A DNA stretch of 64,000 bases from Streptomyces sp. ISL-98 (GCF_018614055.1 NZ_JAGGPB010000033.1:1-64000), one strand, 5' to 3'. Positions 10,581-19,284 are shown, counted from the first letter of the stretch. A program made the numbers and translations. The notes: generated by a model not told the origin, from the sequence alone.

Positions 10581-12701
10581 TCAGCGCGTCACGTCGTCGC
10601 CCGTCTCCGCCGACTCGGCCAGCGCGGACGGGCTGCGCGTGAGCCTCCACCAGCGCCTCTGGCGCTGGTCTCTCCAGGTGTGCAGCCGGTTGGCCACGGA
10701 GAGGGTGTCTGGATGGCGGGGGCCGAAAGTCGCCTGGTAGCCCGCGAGAGAACGCTCCAGCGTACTGATGGCCGCCGCTGTGTCGCCCTGGGACCAGTAC
10801 CTGCGCGCGAGGTTGACCTGGCCTGCGAGTGTCGCCGGGTGTGCACAGCCCAACAGCCGTTGCCGAACGGCGACGGTGTCCTTGAGTAGTGCAACAACAT
10901 CGATGGGCTCCGCAGCTGCGTAGGGCCTCGGACCGTCCAGATCCAGCCTGTTGTCTTGGTAGGGGAAGTCCTCCTGCAGTACGGCGAAGGCTTCCTTGTG
11001 ACGGTGGTCGCAGATGCAGACCAGGGCGAGATCACGGCGAGCAAGGAGCGTCAAGGGATGAGCCCGGCCCAACAGCCGTTCACTGGTGCCGATGAGCCGC
11101 TGCCAGTAGGGGACTGCCGCACCCCGAGCCATACTGCGCCCGGCCCAGCGCAGGAGGTAGTGGCCATCGACCTGCCACAGCAGATCCCCTGCGCAGCCGT
11201 CCAGGCTGTCGATGTTGGTGAGTAGCGCGGCCGTCGTCTCATGGTCGAACCACGGGACCTGGTCGCACAGTTCCGTCAGGGCGCCAGCAGCGGTCTTCAC
11301 CACCTCCGGCACTGCGGCATCGGGGGTGCACTCGCGCACGGCGCGTGCGGTGAGGGCGTGCAGCCGCACCGCCCGGGAGCCGGCCTGCGCGTGATCGGTG
11401 AGCAGGCCGTAGCGGTGCAGGAGTCGGAGTGCTGCATGGGCCTGGGCGGGACCGATTGCCGTGGGAGCCCCGTCCGGGGGTGCGGTGCGGTGGGTGCTGA
11501 GGTAGCGGGTGACGGCGTCACTGGCCCACAGGGAACGGGGGTGCCCGGCCGGGTCCAGGACTGCGGCCAGACGCATAACCGGAACGGCCAGGCCGACGGG
11601 CTTGCTTGCCTGCGCGACATCCAACGAGAGCAGGAGAGCTGCGGCCACCTGTCGGCCGTACCCCTCGGTGTCCGCTTCGCGCGGCATCAGGTCGTCCAGT
11701 CGTGCGGCACTGTCGTTGAAGCGGCGCAGATATTCCGCGCACGGAACATCCTCGTTGACCATGTAGGCGGCCGCGTGCGACAGCGCCAGCGGCAGGTAGC
11801 CGAGTGTATCGGCCAGCACCGCGGCCTGCGCGTCCAGGAGATGGGCCGCATGCGCCGAGCTGAGCCGCTCCCGCAGATAGGTCTCGGCCTCATCTGCGCT
11901 GTAGGCGTCGATGTCCACCACGGCCCGGCCACCGCCGGACAGGACCGCTTCGTGACGGCGGGTCGTCGCCAGAACACGGCCGCATCCGAAAACGGAGGAC
12001 GGCGGCCACCACGCCTGCATTGCTTCGGGGTCGGTGAGGTCGTCGAGAACCACCAGCCATGAGCGCCGGGTGGTCGCCAGCCACTGAAGGAACAGCCCGG
12101 CGTCGGACTCGGCACTCCTGCCCAGAAGATGATCCGCAGCGGCTTCCACGTAATGCGCGGCGTGGGCGTAGCGGGCGATGACCTGTTCGGTGTCACTGGC
12201 ATCGACCCACACCACCAGGTCGACACCGTCCGCCAGGGCCTGGTGGGCATAGGCGGCGGCGAGTTGGGTCTTGCCCACACCCCCGCCGCCGGACAGCACC
12301 TGAGTCAGCACCACCGTGGCATGGTCGGCCCCGGCGCGGTCGACCCGGTCACGCACCGCAGACCGGTCCTGGAACGCGGAAGCAAGCACCGGTACTGATC
12401 CCAACCTGATCGGCCAGTGCACCGGCTTTCGTGGTGGGGGAGCGGAGACCGTCACCTGGCTGACATGGCCGCTGATAGCCACCGCATGGGCGCCCGAGGC
12501 GACCGCGTCGCCCGACCGCTCCACCCGCACGGCCGCCCCGGCGCCCGGCGAAGCCTGCGGCCCCGGGCCCCGGTAACCGCTCAGTGCGTCGCCACCACAC
12601 GCAGCGAAGGCATCACCGCTCTCGCTGATGCTGACGGCCGGCACAGTTCCGCCCACGCTGTCCCGGGCACGGGACGAACGCTCCACCCAAGGCCACCTCA
12701 T
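10581..12701 (-). CDS. NB-ARC/TPR STAND NTPase
   Basis: The product is 706 residues. An N-terminal MRWPW peptide and a Gly/Ala/Ser-rich stretch with SGDA repeats (ESGDA, ERSGDA; residues 26-80) precede an NB-ARC NTPase: Walker A GGGGVGKTQL near 138-147, Walker B WLVVLDDL near 215-222 and a GLPLA-like motif (LGYLPLAL) near 310. The C-terminal 250 residues carry TPR-like repeats of the kind with conserved HP-x-TL (RAHPLTLLARRDLA, CAHPATLAGQVNLA, RHPDTLSVANRL). Such proteins are signal-sensing switches in regulation or antiphage defence. It is last in a minus-strand operon, 36 bases after a membrane-protein gene. No separate effector domain is visible. Confidence 0.8.
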   Translation of the reverse strand: MRWPWVERSSRARDSVGGTVPAVSISESGDAFAACGGDALSGYRGPGPQASPGAGAAVRVERSGDAVASGAHAVAISGHVSQVTVSAPPPRKPVHWPIRLGSVPVLASAFQDRSAVRDRVDRAGADHATVVLTQVLSGGGGVGKTQLAAAYAHQALADGVDLVVWVDASDTEQVIARYAHAAHYVEAAADHLLGRSAESDAGLFLQWLATTRRSWLVVLDDLTDPEAMQAWWPPSSVFGCGRVLATTRRHEAVLSGGGRAVVDIDAYSADEAETYLRERLSSAHAAHLLDAQAAVLADTLGYLPLALSHAAAYMVNEDVPCAEYLRRFNDSAARLDDLMPREADTEGYGRQVAAALLLSLDVAQASKPVGLAVPVMRLAAVLDPAGHPRSLWASDAVTRYLSTHRTAPPDGAPTAIGPAQAHAALRLLHRYGLLTDHAQAGSRAVRLHALTARAVRECTPDAAVPEVVKTAAGALTELCDQVPWFDHETTAALLTNIDSLDGCAGDLLWQVDGHYLLRWAGRSMARGAAVPYWQRLIGTSERLLGRAHPLTLLARRDLALVCICDHRHKEAFAVLQEDFPYQDNRLDLDGPRPYAAAEPIDVVALLKDTVAVRQRLLGCAHPATLAGQVNLARRYWSQGDTAAAISTLERSLAGYQATFGPRHPDTLSVANRLHTWRDQRQRRWWRLTRSPSALAESAETGDDVTR

Positions 12702-12737
12702 CGGCCCTCGCGCCTTCCATCTACGGCCACGGCAGCC

Positions 12738-13088
12738 CTAGCCGGTGTAGTCGATGCCAGTGCCGGCACTGCTCCCCTGCCCGCGGGCGATTGCGTCCCC
12801 ACTCTGCTGAACACGAGCCGCTCCGCTGCCGCCATGACGACGGCGAATGCCAGTGTGGGCGCTTCCGCCGCCACTCGCCTCAGCTCGCCCCGTCCGCGCG
12901 GCGATGTCCCGTGCTTCGGCGGCTGGTTGGAGCCAGGCCCACAGCAAGGCACACACGCCCGTGGCAGCCTGCACCGAGGCACCCACCAGCTGCCCGGTGT
13001 CCGGCCCGTTGAGCAGCCAGAAAGCCGGGGTTGAGACGATCACCAGCACGGCAGCAACCGTCACCGCAACGTTCCGCCCACCTGACAT
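12738..13088 (-). CDS. Small two-helix membrane protein with SGDA-type tail
   Basis: The product is 116 residues. Two hydrophobic segments (about 7-26 and 34-53) are followed by a hydrophilic, Gly-rich tail that includes VQQSGDAIARGQGS and ends TGIDYTG. The SGDA-A-G pattern also occurs in the N-terminal region of the neighbouring NB-ARC protein (ERSGDAVASG), suggesting that the two proteins share a binding surface or polymerising motif. The gene lies 36 bases ahead of the NB-ARC gene on the same strand. It could be a membrane anchor or effector for that STAND protein; this is inferred from context only. Confidence 0.65.
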   Translation of the reverse strand: MSGGRNVAVTVAAVLVIVSTPAFWLLNGPDTGQLVGASVQAATGVCALLWAWLQPAAEARDIAARTGRAEASGGGSAHTGIRRRHGGSGAARVQQSGDAIARGQGSSAGTGIDYTG

Positions 13089-13444
13089 GCCCTGTCCTTC
13101 CCCTCACTGGTGCCGCCACTTCCCAGCAACAGCACCAGACAACCGCACACACGAGGTGAAGGACGTCTCGTGGATCACGGCAGTTCCAATGCCCCCTCGA
13201 CAAACAGGGTGTCCTTGGGGCACGGCGAGCAGTCCTCATCGTCGCCGCCGAACCGTCCGACACCGCTGTCCACGCCGAAGCATGACTAACGGCGGCTGTT
13301 TTGACCCCTGATGCGGGCGTGCGGTGTCGTGGATTCGGTGGGGGCAGGGGCAGCAGGAAACAAACACGTGCTTCGCTGAGACGCAGGGGTGATGGTTGCC
13401 GGATCATGGCAGCGGGTGCCCCCTCTGCTCGGCAACGGAGCAGG
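13089..13444 (-). other. Gap between operon genes, no gene seen
   Basis: These 356 bases separate the 84-residue gene from the membrane-protein gene on the minus strand. No frame shows convincing coding character. The gap may hold a second promoter for the last two genes of the operon, but I see no clear promoter or hairpin. Confidence 0.4.
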
Positions 13445-13699
13445 TCAGCGTGAGCCGCTGGCATCGTTGCGTCCCGCCTCGTCTGGGGCGGAGGAGCGGT
13501 CCGGGCCAGGCGCATCGGGTAAATCGGGGTCGGCCTGGTGTCCGTGGAGCCGGTAGACCATTTCGTCAGGCGCGCGCAGCATACGTGCCTGCCGCCAGGC
13601 CGTGTCGTAGGACAGCGGTATCTTGCTTCGCCGTTGCAGGAGCAGGGCTTGCAGACTGGTCAGGGGGGAGAGCACGGCTCTCCAAAGGACAAGCTTCAC
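13445..13699 (-). CDS. Small hypothetical protein (84 aa)
   Basis: The GTG start at 13699 is preceded by AAGGA at a spacing of eight, which decides the start. The product begins with a hydrophobic, possibly amphipathic helix (KLVLWRAVLSPLTSLQALLL) and then becomes charged, ending in a Pro/Asp-rich tail. It follows the 219-residue MRWPW gene by 46 bases on the same strand, so it is probably cotranscribed. I do not recognise the family. Confidence 0.55.
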   Translation of the reverse strand: MKLVLWRAVLSPLTSLQALLLQRRSKIPLSYDTAWRQARMLRAPDEMVYRLHGHQADPDLPDAPGPDRSSAPDEAGRNDASGSR

Positions 13700-13745
13700 G
13701 GTGAGAGTCCTTGTTCGACACGTGCCAAGGGCCGCGTGATGGACG

Positions 13746-14405
13746 TCAGTTGGCGTGCGCCTGCGCCGCGGGCGGAGTGCCGCCGTTGAGTGCGGTGACG
13801 GAGTTGAGCAGGGCGAGCATCGCCCGCTGCTGCTTGTCGGTGTCGCTGAAGCCGTCGCCGAGCCGTTCCCACTGCTCCAGCATCGGATACCACCACTGGT
13901 CACAGGCTTTGATCGTGCGGGCCAGGCGCTGCAGCGCGGCAGTCTCCTCGTCCGGGAGGCGTCCGGGATGGCGTTCGAGGCGGTCGAGCACGACGAGGCC
14001 GGGGTGGTCGTAGAGCTGTGTCTTGAGGAACTGCAGGCGCCGGACGCGTTCGGTGTCCGCTGTGCGCTGCGCGAGATGTTCCCGGGACTCCGGCGCCAGA
14101 CGCAACACCGCCTGGGCTGCCAGGATCCGGTAGTGGCGGTTGCCCTCGTGCGGAGCGCCCAAAGAGGCGTTCAGGGCGTCCTGGGCAGCGGGCAGATCAG
14201 CGGCGTCCCAGCGTGCCGCAGTCTCGGCGGCCTTCTGATGGATGTCGGTGCGCACGAGGTCGTCGAGGTTGGGGCGTAGGCGCAGCATGGGACGCCAGCG
14301 CAGTGTGTATACGGCTTCGAATGCGATGCCGGGGGTCGCGCTGGCCAGCAGCCGTGGAAGCGGGCAGGTGGTGGTGCGCACCGCCCGTTGCCAGGGCCAC
14401 CTCAT
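13746..14405 (-). CDS. MRWPW-leader helical protein (219 aa), function unknown
   Basis: ATG 14405 overlaps the stop of the 754-residue gene (ATGA), so the two are translationally coupled; upstream in-frame codons lie inside that gene. The product opens MRWPWQRAVR, the same pentapeptide as the NB-ARC protein encoded 1.7 kb downstream. The rest is alpha-helical and rich in Leu, Arg and Glu, without recognisable catalytic motifs. The positively charged, Trp-rich leader could be a membrane-association or docking peptide. The family is unknown to me. Confidence 0.7.
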   Translation of the reverse strand: MRWPWQRAVRTTTCPLPRLLASATPGIAFEAVYTLRWRPMLRLRPNLDDLVRTDIHQKAAETAARWDAADLPAAQDALNASLGAPHEGNRHYRILAAQAVLRLAPESREHLAQRTADTERVRRLQFLKTQLYDHPGLVVLDRLERHPGRLPDEETAALQRLARTIKACDQWWYPMLEQWERLGDGFSDTDKQQRAMLALLNSVTALNGGTPPAAQAHAN

Positions 14406-16666
14406 GCCGGAGCCTTTGTGAGAGTGAACACCGGCTGCAGACGGTGATCGACCAGGTGCTGGTAGAAGTCCTCGCCGGCGTTGAGGCCCTGGGGCGTGGT
14501 GACGTCGGCCAGAGCCTTCATCAGCTCCATGCCAGCGTGGAACATGTTGTGACCGCGCAGGGCCGGCAGAAGCTGGTCGCGCAGGCGGCCGTAGGAGGCG
14601 GGGTCGGGCGCGCACATGCGGATCCATCCGGTGAGGTACGGGACGATCTCGGCCGTCGTGTCCGGGCTGCTGAGAAGGTCCTGCAAGGCCCGCTGGACGT
14701 CGATGCCCGGTGCGCTGTCGGACATGAGCCAGGGCATGCTGTCGTCCTGGACGGGCATCAGGGCCAAAAACGCCAGACTCCCGCTCTTCGGGGATGCTTG
14801 AGACTCCTGCCAGTCTCGGACTTCAGCCACCAGCCGGGCGGTGCCTGAGGGCCGACCAGCCAGTTCTTCGAAGGCCTTGAGAACGTCGCGGCGGAGGTCC
14901 GGCTCGCTTGTGGTGTGCGCGATGCGCCGCAGCCGCACGATGGCCCTCTTTGCCGTTGATGCATTGGCAGCGTCGTCGTGCAGGACGCGGCGGCAGGTGG
15001 AGATGACGGTGGGCGCATAGTGCTTCTGCTCGGCCCAGCGGTACAGAACGTCCCAGGCCAGGCGTCCGACGTGTTCGTCGTGGACGGCCACGTCCAAGAT
15101 GCTGCTGAGCAGGTCGGGGTGGGAATCGCGGGCGATGGCGCCCAGGGCGTTGAGGTGGGCGGTCGTGCCGTGGCGCAGGACGAGGGTGGACAGTGCAGCA
15201 ACCGAGAGATCGGCTGCGCTGTCGCCGCCGGCGCTCTGCACGAGCCAGGCAAGCATCGCCTCGCGCATGACCTCGTAGTTGTCCCAGACGTACTCGAGGA
15301 TGGCCCGGCCGTAGGCGGGCCGGTCGAAGAGCACAGTGTCGTGGGAGCCGACGTCGGCGCCGACGTCCTGGATACGGCGGCGCAGTCCGCGGCCGGCGAA
15401 GACAGTCTGAGCGGGGGAGAGGTCCGACTTGTTGCCCGCGTCCTTCGGAATGAGGGCTTGTTGCAGGGCGCGCGCGGTGCTGGCCACAGCCGGCAGGGGA
15501 GCCGACTGGCGCACGGCCAGGGCCAGTAGCAGGCAGCGGTCCTCCAGCGTGAGGGAGCCCTTGGCGGCGTCGTGAGTGGTGGCCACCTCACCGAAGAGCC
15601 GGTCGAGGTGATCCCTCCAGTCCGACAGCGCTGCGGTGATGCGGTCTTCCAGGCTGAGATCGGCGTCGGCCGGCGCGGACCGGTGGAGGGCCGCTGAGGT
15701 GCGCGCGTCCTGCAGGCGCCTGTGCTCCTGCCACGTCATGGCGATGGTGCCCGCGGCGCGCACGGCTGCCATAGCGTGCAGCCCCCGCAGTGAGGCCCTG
15801 GCGATCGGGAAGGAGCGGAGTTCGGCGACGAGCGGCGCGTGCCCGGCCGCGTTCAGATGGGTTTCCACCACCCGCTGGGCATCCGGGGGCTCGGTGAGAT
15901 ACACGACCTGCACGCCCTTGCGGGTGGTCAGCCGGTCATCCCAGAGCTCCTGGGCGACCGTCAGCACGAGATAGGAACGGGAAGCCCCGAGGTGGTCGGC
16001 GAAAGTGCTGAGGGCATTGAGGAAATCGGCCGACGGCCGGTCGGTCTCGGGATCCTTCAGGTCAAGCTGGTAGGCGTGCTCCTCCTCCAACGGCAGCCGG
16101 CCCTGGCTCGGGGTACTCCAGTCGCAATCCAGCTTGACCAGCGTGGTCGCACTGTCGGTGTGCTCGGCCAGAAGCCGCAACGCGAAGGTCGTGGCGCCGA
16201 AGGCACGGGGTGCTACCACGATCACCACACGCTGCCGCGGCCGCGGCGCCTCCGGGGCGAGTGCCTGCCGCCAGGCTTCGGCCCACTGCCCCTCGCAGAC
16301 GAAGGGCTGGCTCAGGACCTCCCCGCGATCGACCCGCACGCCCTCCAGCAGGTCGAGCTTGCGTGTTTGGTTGACGAATTTGTTGATGTTGCCTGCGACC
16401 ACATCGACCTTGCCGTACAGATGGGTGCCGGCGCCGTTGGTGAGGAGTACATCCGCCACGGCATCAGCCGGGCCTCCGCCCGCGTGCGGGCCTTCCGACG
16501 CGGAGCCCTGCGGCAGCACGCCGCTCGGGGGAAATTCGTCCGTCCGGTCCGGTCCTTGTCGCCACCACGGCGGCCGCCAGCCGCCGGATCCATTCGGCTC
16601 CGGCTCACCGGACCGGGGGGTGTCTGAGTGACTGGGCCCTAACGGCCCGAAACCCTGTTCTGACAT
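14402..16666 (-). CDS. Large protein with degenerate P-loop, STAND-like (754 aa)
   Basis: Residues 1-70 are low-complexity and Pro/Gly-rich. A segment near 80-100 (GAGTHLYGKVDVVAGNINKFV) resembles the glycine-rich leader seen in other Streptomyces conflict NTPases. Residues 145-165 contain a beta strand followed by APRAFGATTF, which sits where a P-loop would be but lacks the Lys of GKT/S, so nucleotide hydrolysis is doubtful. The remainder is helical-repeat-like. It is the first gene of the minus-strand operon running to 10581 and overlaps the next gene by four bases. A sensor or scaffold subunit working with the NB-ARC protein is possible, but unproven. Confidence 0.6.
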   Translation of the reverse strand: MSEQGFGPLGPSHSDTPRSGEPEPNGSGGWRPPWWRQGPDRTDEFPPSGVLPQGSASEGPHAGGGPADAVADVLLTNGAGTHLYGKVDVVAGNINKFVNQTRKLDLLEGVRVDRGEVLSQPFVCEGQWAEAWRQALAPEAPRPRQRVVIVVAPRAFGATTFALRLLAEHTDSATTLVKLDCDWSTPSQGRLPLEEEHAYQLDLKDPETDRPSADFLNALSTFADHLGASRSYLVLTVAQELWDDRLTTRKGVQVVYLTEPPDAQRVVETHLNAAGHAPLVAELRSFPIARASLRGLHAMAAVRAAGTIAMTWQEHRRLQDARTSAALHRSAPADADLSLEDRITAALSDWRDHLDRLFGEVATTHDAAKGSLTLEDRCLLLALAVRQSAPLPAVASTARALQQALIPKDAGNKSDLSPAQTVFAGRGLRRRIQDVGADVGSHDTVLFDRPAYGRAILEYVWDNYEVMREAMLAWLVQSAGGDSAADLSVAALSTLVLRHGTTAHLNALGAIARDSHPDLLSSILDVAVHDEHVGRLAWDVLYRWAEQKHYAPTVISTCRRVLHDDAANASTAKRAIVRLRRIAHTTSEPDLRRDVLKAFEELAGRPSGTARLVAEVRDWQESQASPKSGSLAFLALMPVQDDSMPWLMSDSAPGIDVQRALQDLLSSPDTTAEIVPYLTGWIRMCAPDPASYGRLRDQLLPALRGHNMFHAGMELMKALADVTTPQGLNAGEDFYQHLVDHRLQPVFTLTKAPA

Positions 16667-16714
16667 GCACTGCCTCGTCTGTGAGATGGGTGTGGCGGGT
16701 GCTGAGTGCGGGGG

Positions 16715-17512
16715 TCAGCGCCCAGGACTGTTGTGGTAGTAGGTGCCGACGCTGCCGATGACGTTGGTGTCTTTCATGGACCCGAGGAAATGCATCGTGG
16801 TCCCGGAGCCTGCAGGGGCCGGCGGCGGATCAGCCGCGACTGCGTCGGGGGTCTGGGGCAGCTCGGTGACGTAGTGCTGCAGCGTCTCGGCCGTCATCCC
16901 TGGAATATGGAGCTGGCAGGGCTGCTCGAAGCCCTCCTTGCCCTCAACACGCGCGACAGCCGCCAGGAAGTGCGTGTGCTGCAGGTTCGGCGTGCGCCCG
17001 GCATGCACGGTGCGGTCGAATACCGGTCCTGACAGGACGGCCGCGATGTAGGCCCCGTGCTTCGTCGCTGCGGTCATGGCCTGCCGCACTGCCTGGCTGT
17101 CGACCAGCCGGCACGCCTCGTTGATGGCGTCGCCCCGGTGGTCGGGCAACGAGAGGGGACCGACGTGGACACTGACGCGGACCCAGATCGCAGATCCGCC
17201 GCGCAGCCGCGTCTGATCGTAGCGAGAGAGCGCCGCGTTCAGGTGGCCGAGCAGCGGATCCACCAGCCGTGCCGTGTCACGCGCCGGCACCACGCAGATG
17301 GCGCCGTCGCCGGTGTCCCGGTAAGCGCCCTCCCGCGATCGAGGGTCGTCGAGCCCGCTCTGTGGGAAGACCGTGTTGAGGATGATGTCATCCAGGTCGG
17401 CACGGATCGGAGCCATCTTCGCTTCGGGAAGCTGGCTGTAGTCCTTCATGTCGACGACCAGGAGCGCATGCTCCTGCGGCACATCGATGTCCGGAAGGAC
17501 AGAAGAGTCCAT
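16715..17512 (-). CDS. Class III nucleotide cyclase, Pycsar-type candidate
   Basis: The product is 265 residues with one adenylate/guanylate cyclase homology domain. The first metal Asp lies in LLVVDMKDYS (D21), and the second in RDTGDGAI (D69). The later strand VRVSVHVGPL and the NEACRLVDSQAV segment fit the class III fold. A Pro-rich linker leads to a Gly/Ser-rich tail. Pycsar systems pair such a cyclase with a membrane or TIR effector that responds to cCMP or cUMP; the DUF5706-type effector at 18315-18827 supports that assignment. It could instead make cAMP or cGMP. The gene is last in the operon, with an operator-like palindrome 65 bases before its ATG. Confidence 0.75.
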   Translation of the reverse strand: MDSSVLPDIDVPQEHALLVVDMKDYSQLPEAKMAPIRADLDDIILNTVFPQSGLDDPRSREGAYRDTGDGAICVVPARDTARLVDPLLGHLNAALSRYDQTRLRGGSAIWVRVSVHVGPLSLPDHRGDAINEACRLVDSQAVRQAMTAATKHGAYIAAVLSGPVFDRTVHAGRTPNLQHTHFLAAVARVEGKEGFEQPCQLHIPGMTAETLQHYVTELPQTPDAVAADPPPAPAGSGTTMHFLGSMKDTNVIGSVGTYYHNSPGR

Positions 17513-17576
17513 GGAAGCCGGGCCTTTCAGTCATGGCGGTCACAACAGGTGCCATGCTGATTTAGACCTTCTGGCA

Positions 17577-17600
17577 GTGGTGCCCAGGAATGGGCACCAC
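17577..17600. promoter_or_regulatory. Palindrome GTGGTGCCC-N6-GGGCACCAC before the cyclase gene
   Basis: Perfect 9-bp arms are separated by six bases. The site lies between the Crp-like gene and the cyclase gene, 65 bases before the cyclase start. The six-base spacer is the CRP arrangement. The same arms, extended to 13 bp, occur at 18898-18929 ahead of the effector gene. It is probably the binding site of the Crp-like regulator encoded in the cassette. Confidence 0.65.
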
Positions 17601-17614
17601 CGTGATGCCGTGCG

Positions 17615-18274
17615 TCACGTTTCGGCGCGGACGTGCCTTCGGATGGCCGCGATGTCGCGGACGACAAGCCCCCCGCCGGGAGCCGTGTCCAGCCAGCCGT
17701 GCTCGCGCCACGGCCTGAGAGCGGCACCGACAGCGTTGCGGGAGGCACCGATCATCTGGGAAAGCTCTGTTTGCGTAAGACGGACCGACAGCTCGCGTGC
17801 CGTTGCGGAGGAGACGTCCGCCAGGCGGGTCAGGGCCGAGGCCAGCCGCGCAGGAACCGACGCAGTGGCCAGCTCGAGCCGCACCGACTCCGCCTCACGC
17901 ACGCGGGCGATGGCATGCCGCAGCAACGGCGCCAGCAAGTCGTACTTGTCCACGAAAGCAAGGAAGTCCGCGGCCGGAACGATATGCACAAAGCAGGTCT
18001 CCGCCGCAATGACCGACGCCGAGCGAGGCTGGGAGTCCAGCACCGCCAGCTCACCCAGCAGTTCACCGGCCCCCCGCACGGCCAGCAGCGTCCGTTCCCC
18101 GCTCTGACCCGTCAGTGTCACGAGAGTGGAACCGGAATCCAGAAGGATCACATGCGTCCCGGGATCGCCCTGCCGTAACAGCATGCTGCGCGCCGGCCGC
18201 ACCCTCCGCGGCGCAAGATCACGCAACTGAGACCACAACTGCTCACCGATCACCGTGATATGCGGCTGATACAC
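17615..18274 (-). CDS. Crp/Fnr-family regulator with intact nucleotide-binding cassette
   Basis: The product is 219 residues from GTG 18274, which is preceded by a run of G. The N-terminal cNMP-binding beta roll keeps a phosphate-binding cassette (GELLGELAVLDSQPRSASV, residues 70-88) with the Arg (R84) that contacts the cyclic phosphate. A long dimer helix and a C-terminal winged HTH follow. The recognition helix reads SRNAVGAALR (178-187): Asn replaces the Glu of the E. coli CRP SRETVGR helix, which may explain a half-site other than TGTGA. It lies between the effector and cyclase genes on the same strand, so it most likely senses the cyclase product and controls the cassette through the palindromes at 17577 and 18898. 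Confidence 0.85.
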   Translation of the reverse strand: MYQPHITVIGEQLWSQLRDLAPRRVRPARSMLLRQGDPGTHVILLDSGSTLVTLTGQSGERTLLAVRGAGELLGELAVLDSQPRSASVIAAETCFVHIVPAADFLAFVDKYDLLAPLLRHAIARVREAESVRLELATASVPARLASALTRLADVSSATARELSVRLTQTELSQMIGASRNAVGAALRPWREHGWLDTAPGGGLVVRDIAAIRRHVRAET

Positions 18275-18314
18275 AGTCCCCCCCAGGTGTGGCGCCCCTC
18301 ACATCCGGATTGTC

Positions 18315-18827
18315 TCAACATGGCATGTAGGTGATCAACAGCCCAATTCCGGCCATCGCCAGGGCAACCACCACCAGATCGACCGCAAGACGGATCGCTC
18401 GGAACTTCCGCCGCGCCAGAACAGCCATCACCGACAACCGCTTCTCTTCCAGGTGCTGTTGGCTCGCACAGCTCATCTCGGCAAACGACGCCACCAGCGG
18501 CCCGGCGTCCACTCCCCGCCGCAACCCGAGCAGCTCGCCAGACGCGCCGGCCCGGGGGAGCACCGGACGAAGAGCCCACAGGGCCACGCCCACCGCCGCT
18601 GCTAGCAACAACGACGCCAACAGCAATGCCACAACAAGGCCCCGAGGGGCATCCACACCGGACAACATCGCCACGCCAGCCGTCAGAAGTCCCCCGGCGG
18701 CCCCGCATAGAGCAGTGGCCTTGGCATCCGCTCGCTGCAACTCAACCACCATGTCGGCAGCCATGGCCCGCAGTCGCAGTACCTGCTGCCCGTCTGTCCC
18801 CACCACGCCGCCGGCCCTTCTGTCCAC
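18315..18827 (-). CDS. pycTM: DUF5706 / Pycsar effector, membrane protein
   Basis: GTG 18827 is chosen because AAGGGGG precedes it at proper spacing; the open frame further upstream is non-coding in character. The 170-residue product has a soluble N-terminal helix (LRAMAADMVVELQRADAKAT), two adjacent membrane segments (about 40-58 and 64-86), a cytoplasmic region with SFAEMS and QQHLEEKRLSVMAVLARRK, and a third membrane segment at the C-terminus. This layout and the AD-x-KA and KR-x-x-x pattern match PycTM-type Pycsar effectors, which damage the membrane when bound by a cyclic pyrimidine. It is the first gene of the cassette, 40 bases ahead of the Crp-like gene, with a 13-bp-arm palindrome 71 bases before its start. 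Confidence 0.8.
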   Translation of the reverse strand: MDRRAGGVVGTDGQQVLRLRAMAADMVVELQRADAKATALCGAAGGLLTAGVAMLSGVDAPRGLVVALLLASLLLAAAVGVALWALRPVLPRAGASGELLGLRRGVDAGPLVASFAEMSCASQQHLEEKRLSVMAVLARRKFRAIRLAVDLVVVALAMAGIGLLITYMPC

Positions 18828-19284
18828 GAGCGCCCCCTTGCGTCTCCAGGCGAATCCAACCGCCGCGCCGATGACTCGACTGTGCTCTGCTCTCCTACCG
18901 GGTGGTGCCCACCAACGGGCACCACCCGGGCGTTGTAGGTCACGCAAGAGTGAGTCCTGCAGTAAGGGCGCCTGACAGGGGTGCTGCTTCCATCGTCGAT
19001 GCGGCCTGTCGCAAAGCCGTTGGGCAAACAGGGCAGAGCAGGAACCGCCCGTGCGCAATGAGAGCGCCGTCCAACTTGATGCACCGGCACGGCTTCAGCC
19101 ATCAGGTGCCGGCCCGCCGCGCGGCCCGGTGCCCGAACAGGGCACTTCGCCAAGGAGAGCGGACTCGATACGAGCGCATGGGCGCTGTGGGCCGGCGACA
19201 TCGCGGGCGGCGCCGACACGGCCCTCCACTGTGCCGAGCAGCACGGTGCCGGGGGAGTGAGCGAGCCCCCTGCCTGCCCAGGGG
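18828..19284 (-). other. Promoter region of the Pycsar-like cassette
   Basis: This 457-base interval separates tnsC from the effector gene. It contains the perfect palindrome at 18898-18929 and a weaker relative near 19129-19145 (GTGCCC-N5-GGGCAC). No coding frame is convincing. The tnsC-proximal half should contain one end of the Tn7-like element if the element ends here, but I could not find terminal repeats by eye. Confidence 0.5.
18898..18929. promoter_or_regulatory. Perfect 13-bp palindrome with N6 spacer before the effector gene
   Basis: CCGGGTGGTGCCC and its exact reverse complement flank the six bases ACCAAC. The inner nine bases of each arm equal those of the site at 17577-17600. 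It lies 71 bases upstream of the effector GTG. The fixed six-base spacer and the position in front of two genes of the same cassette favour an operator over a terminator. Confidence 0.7.
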
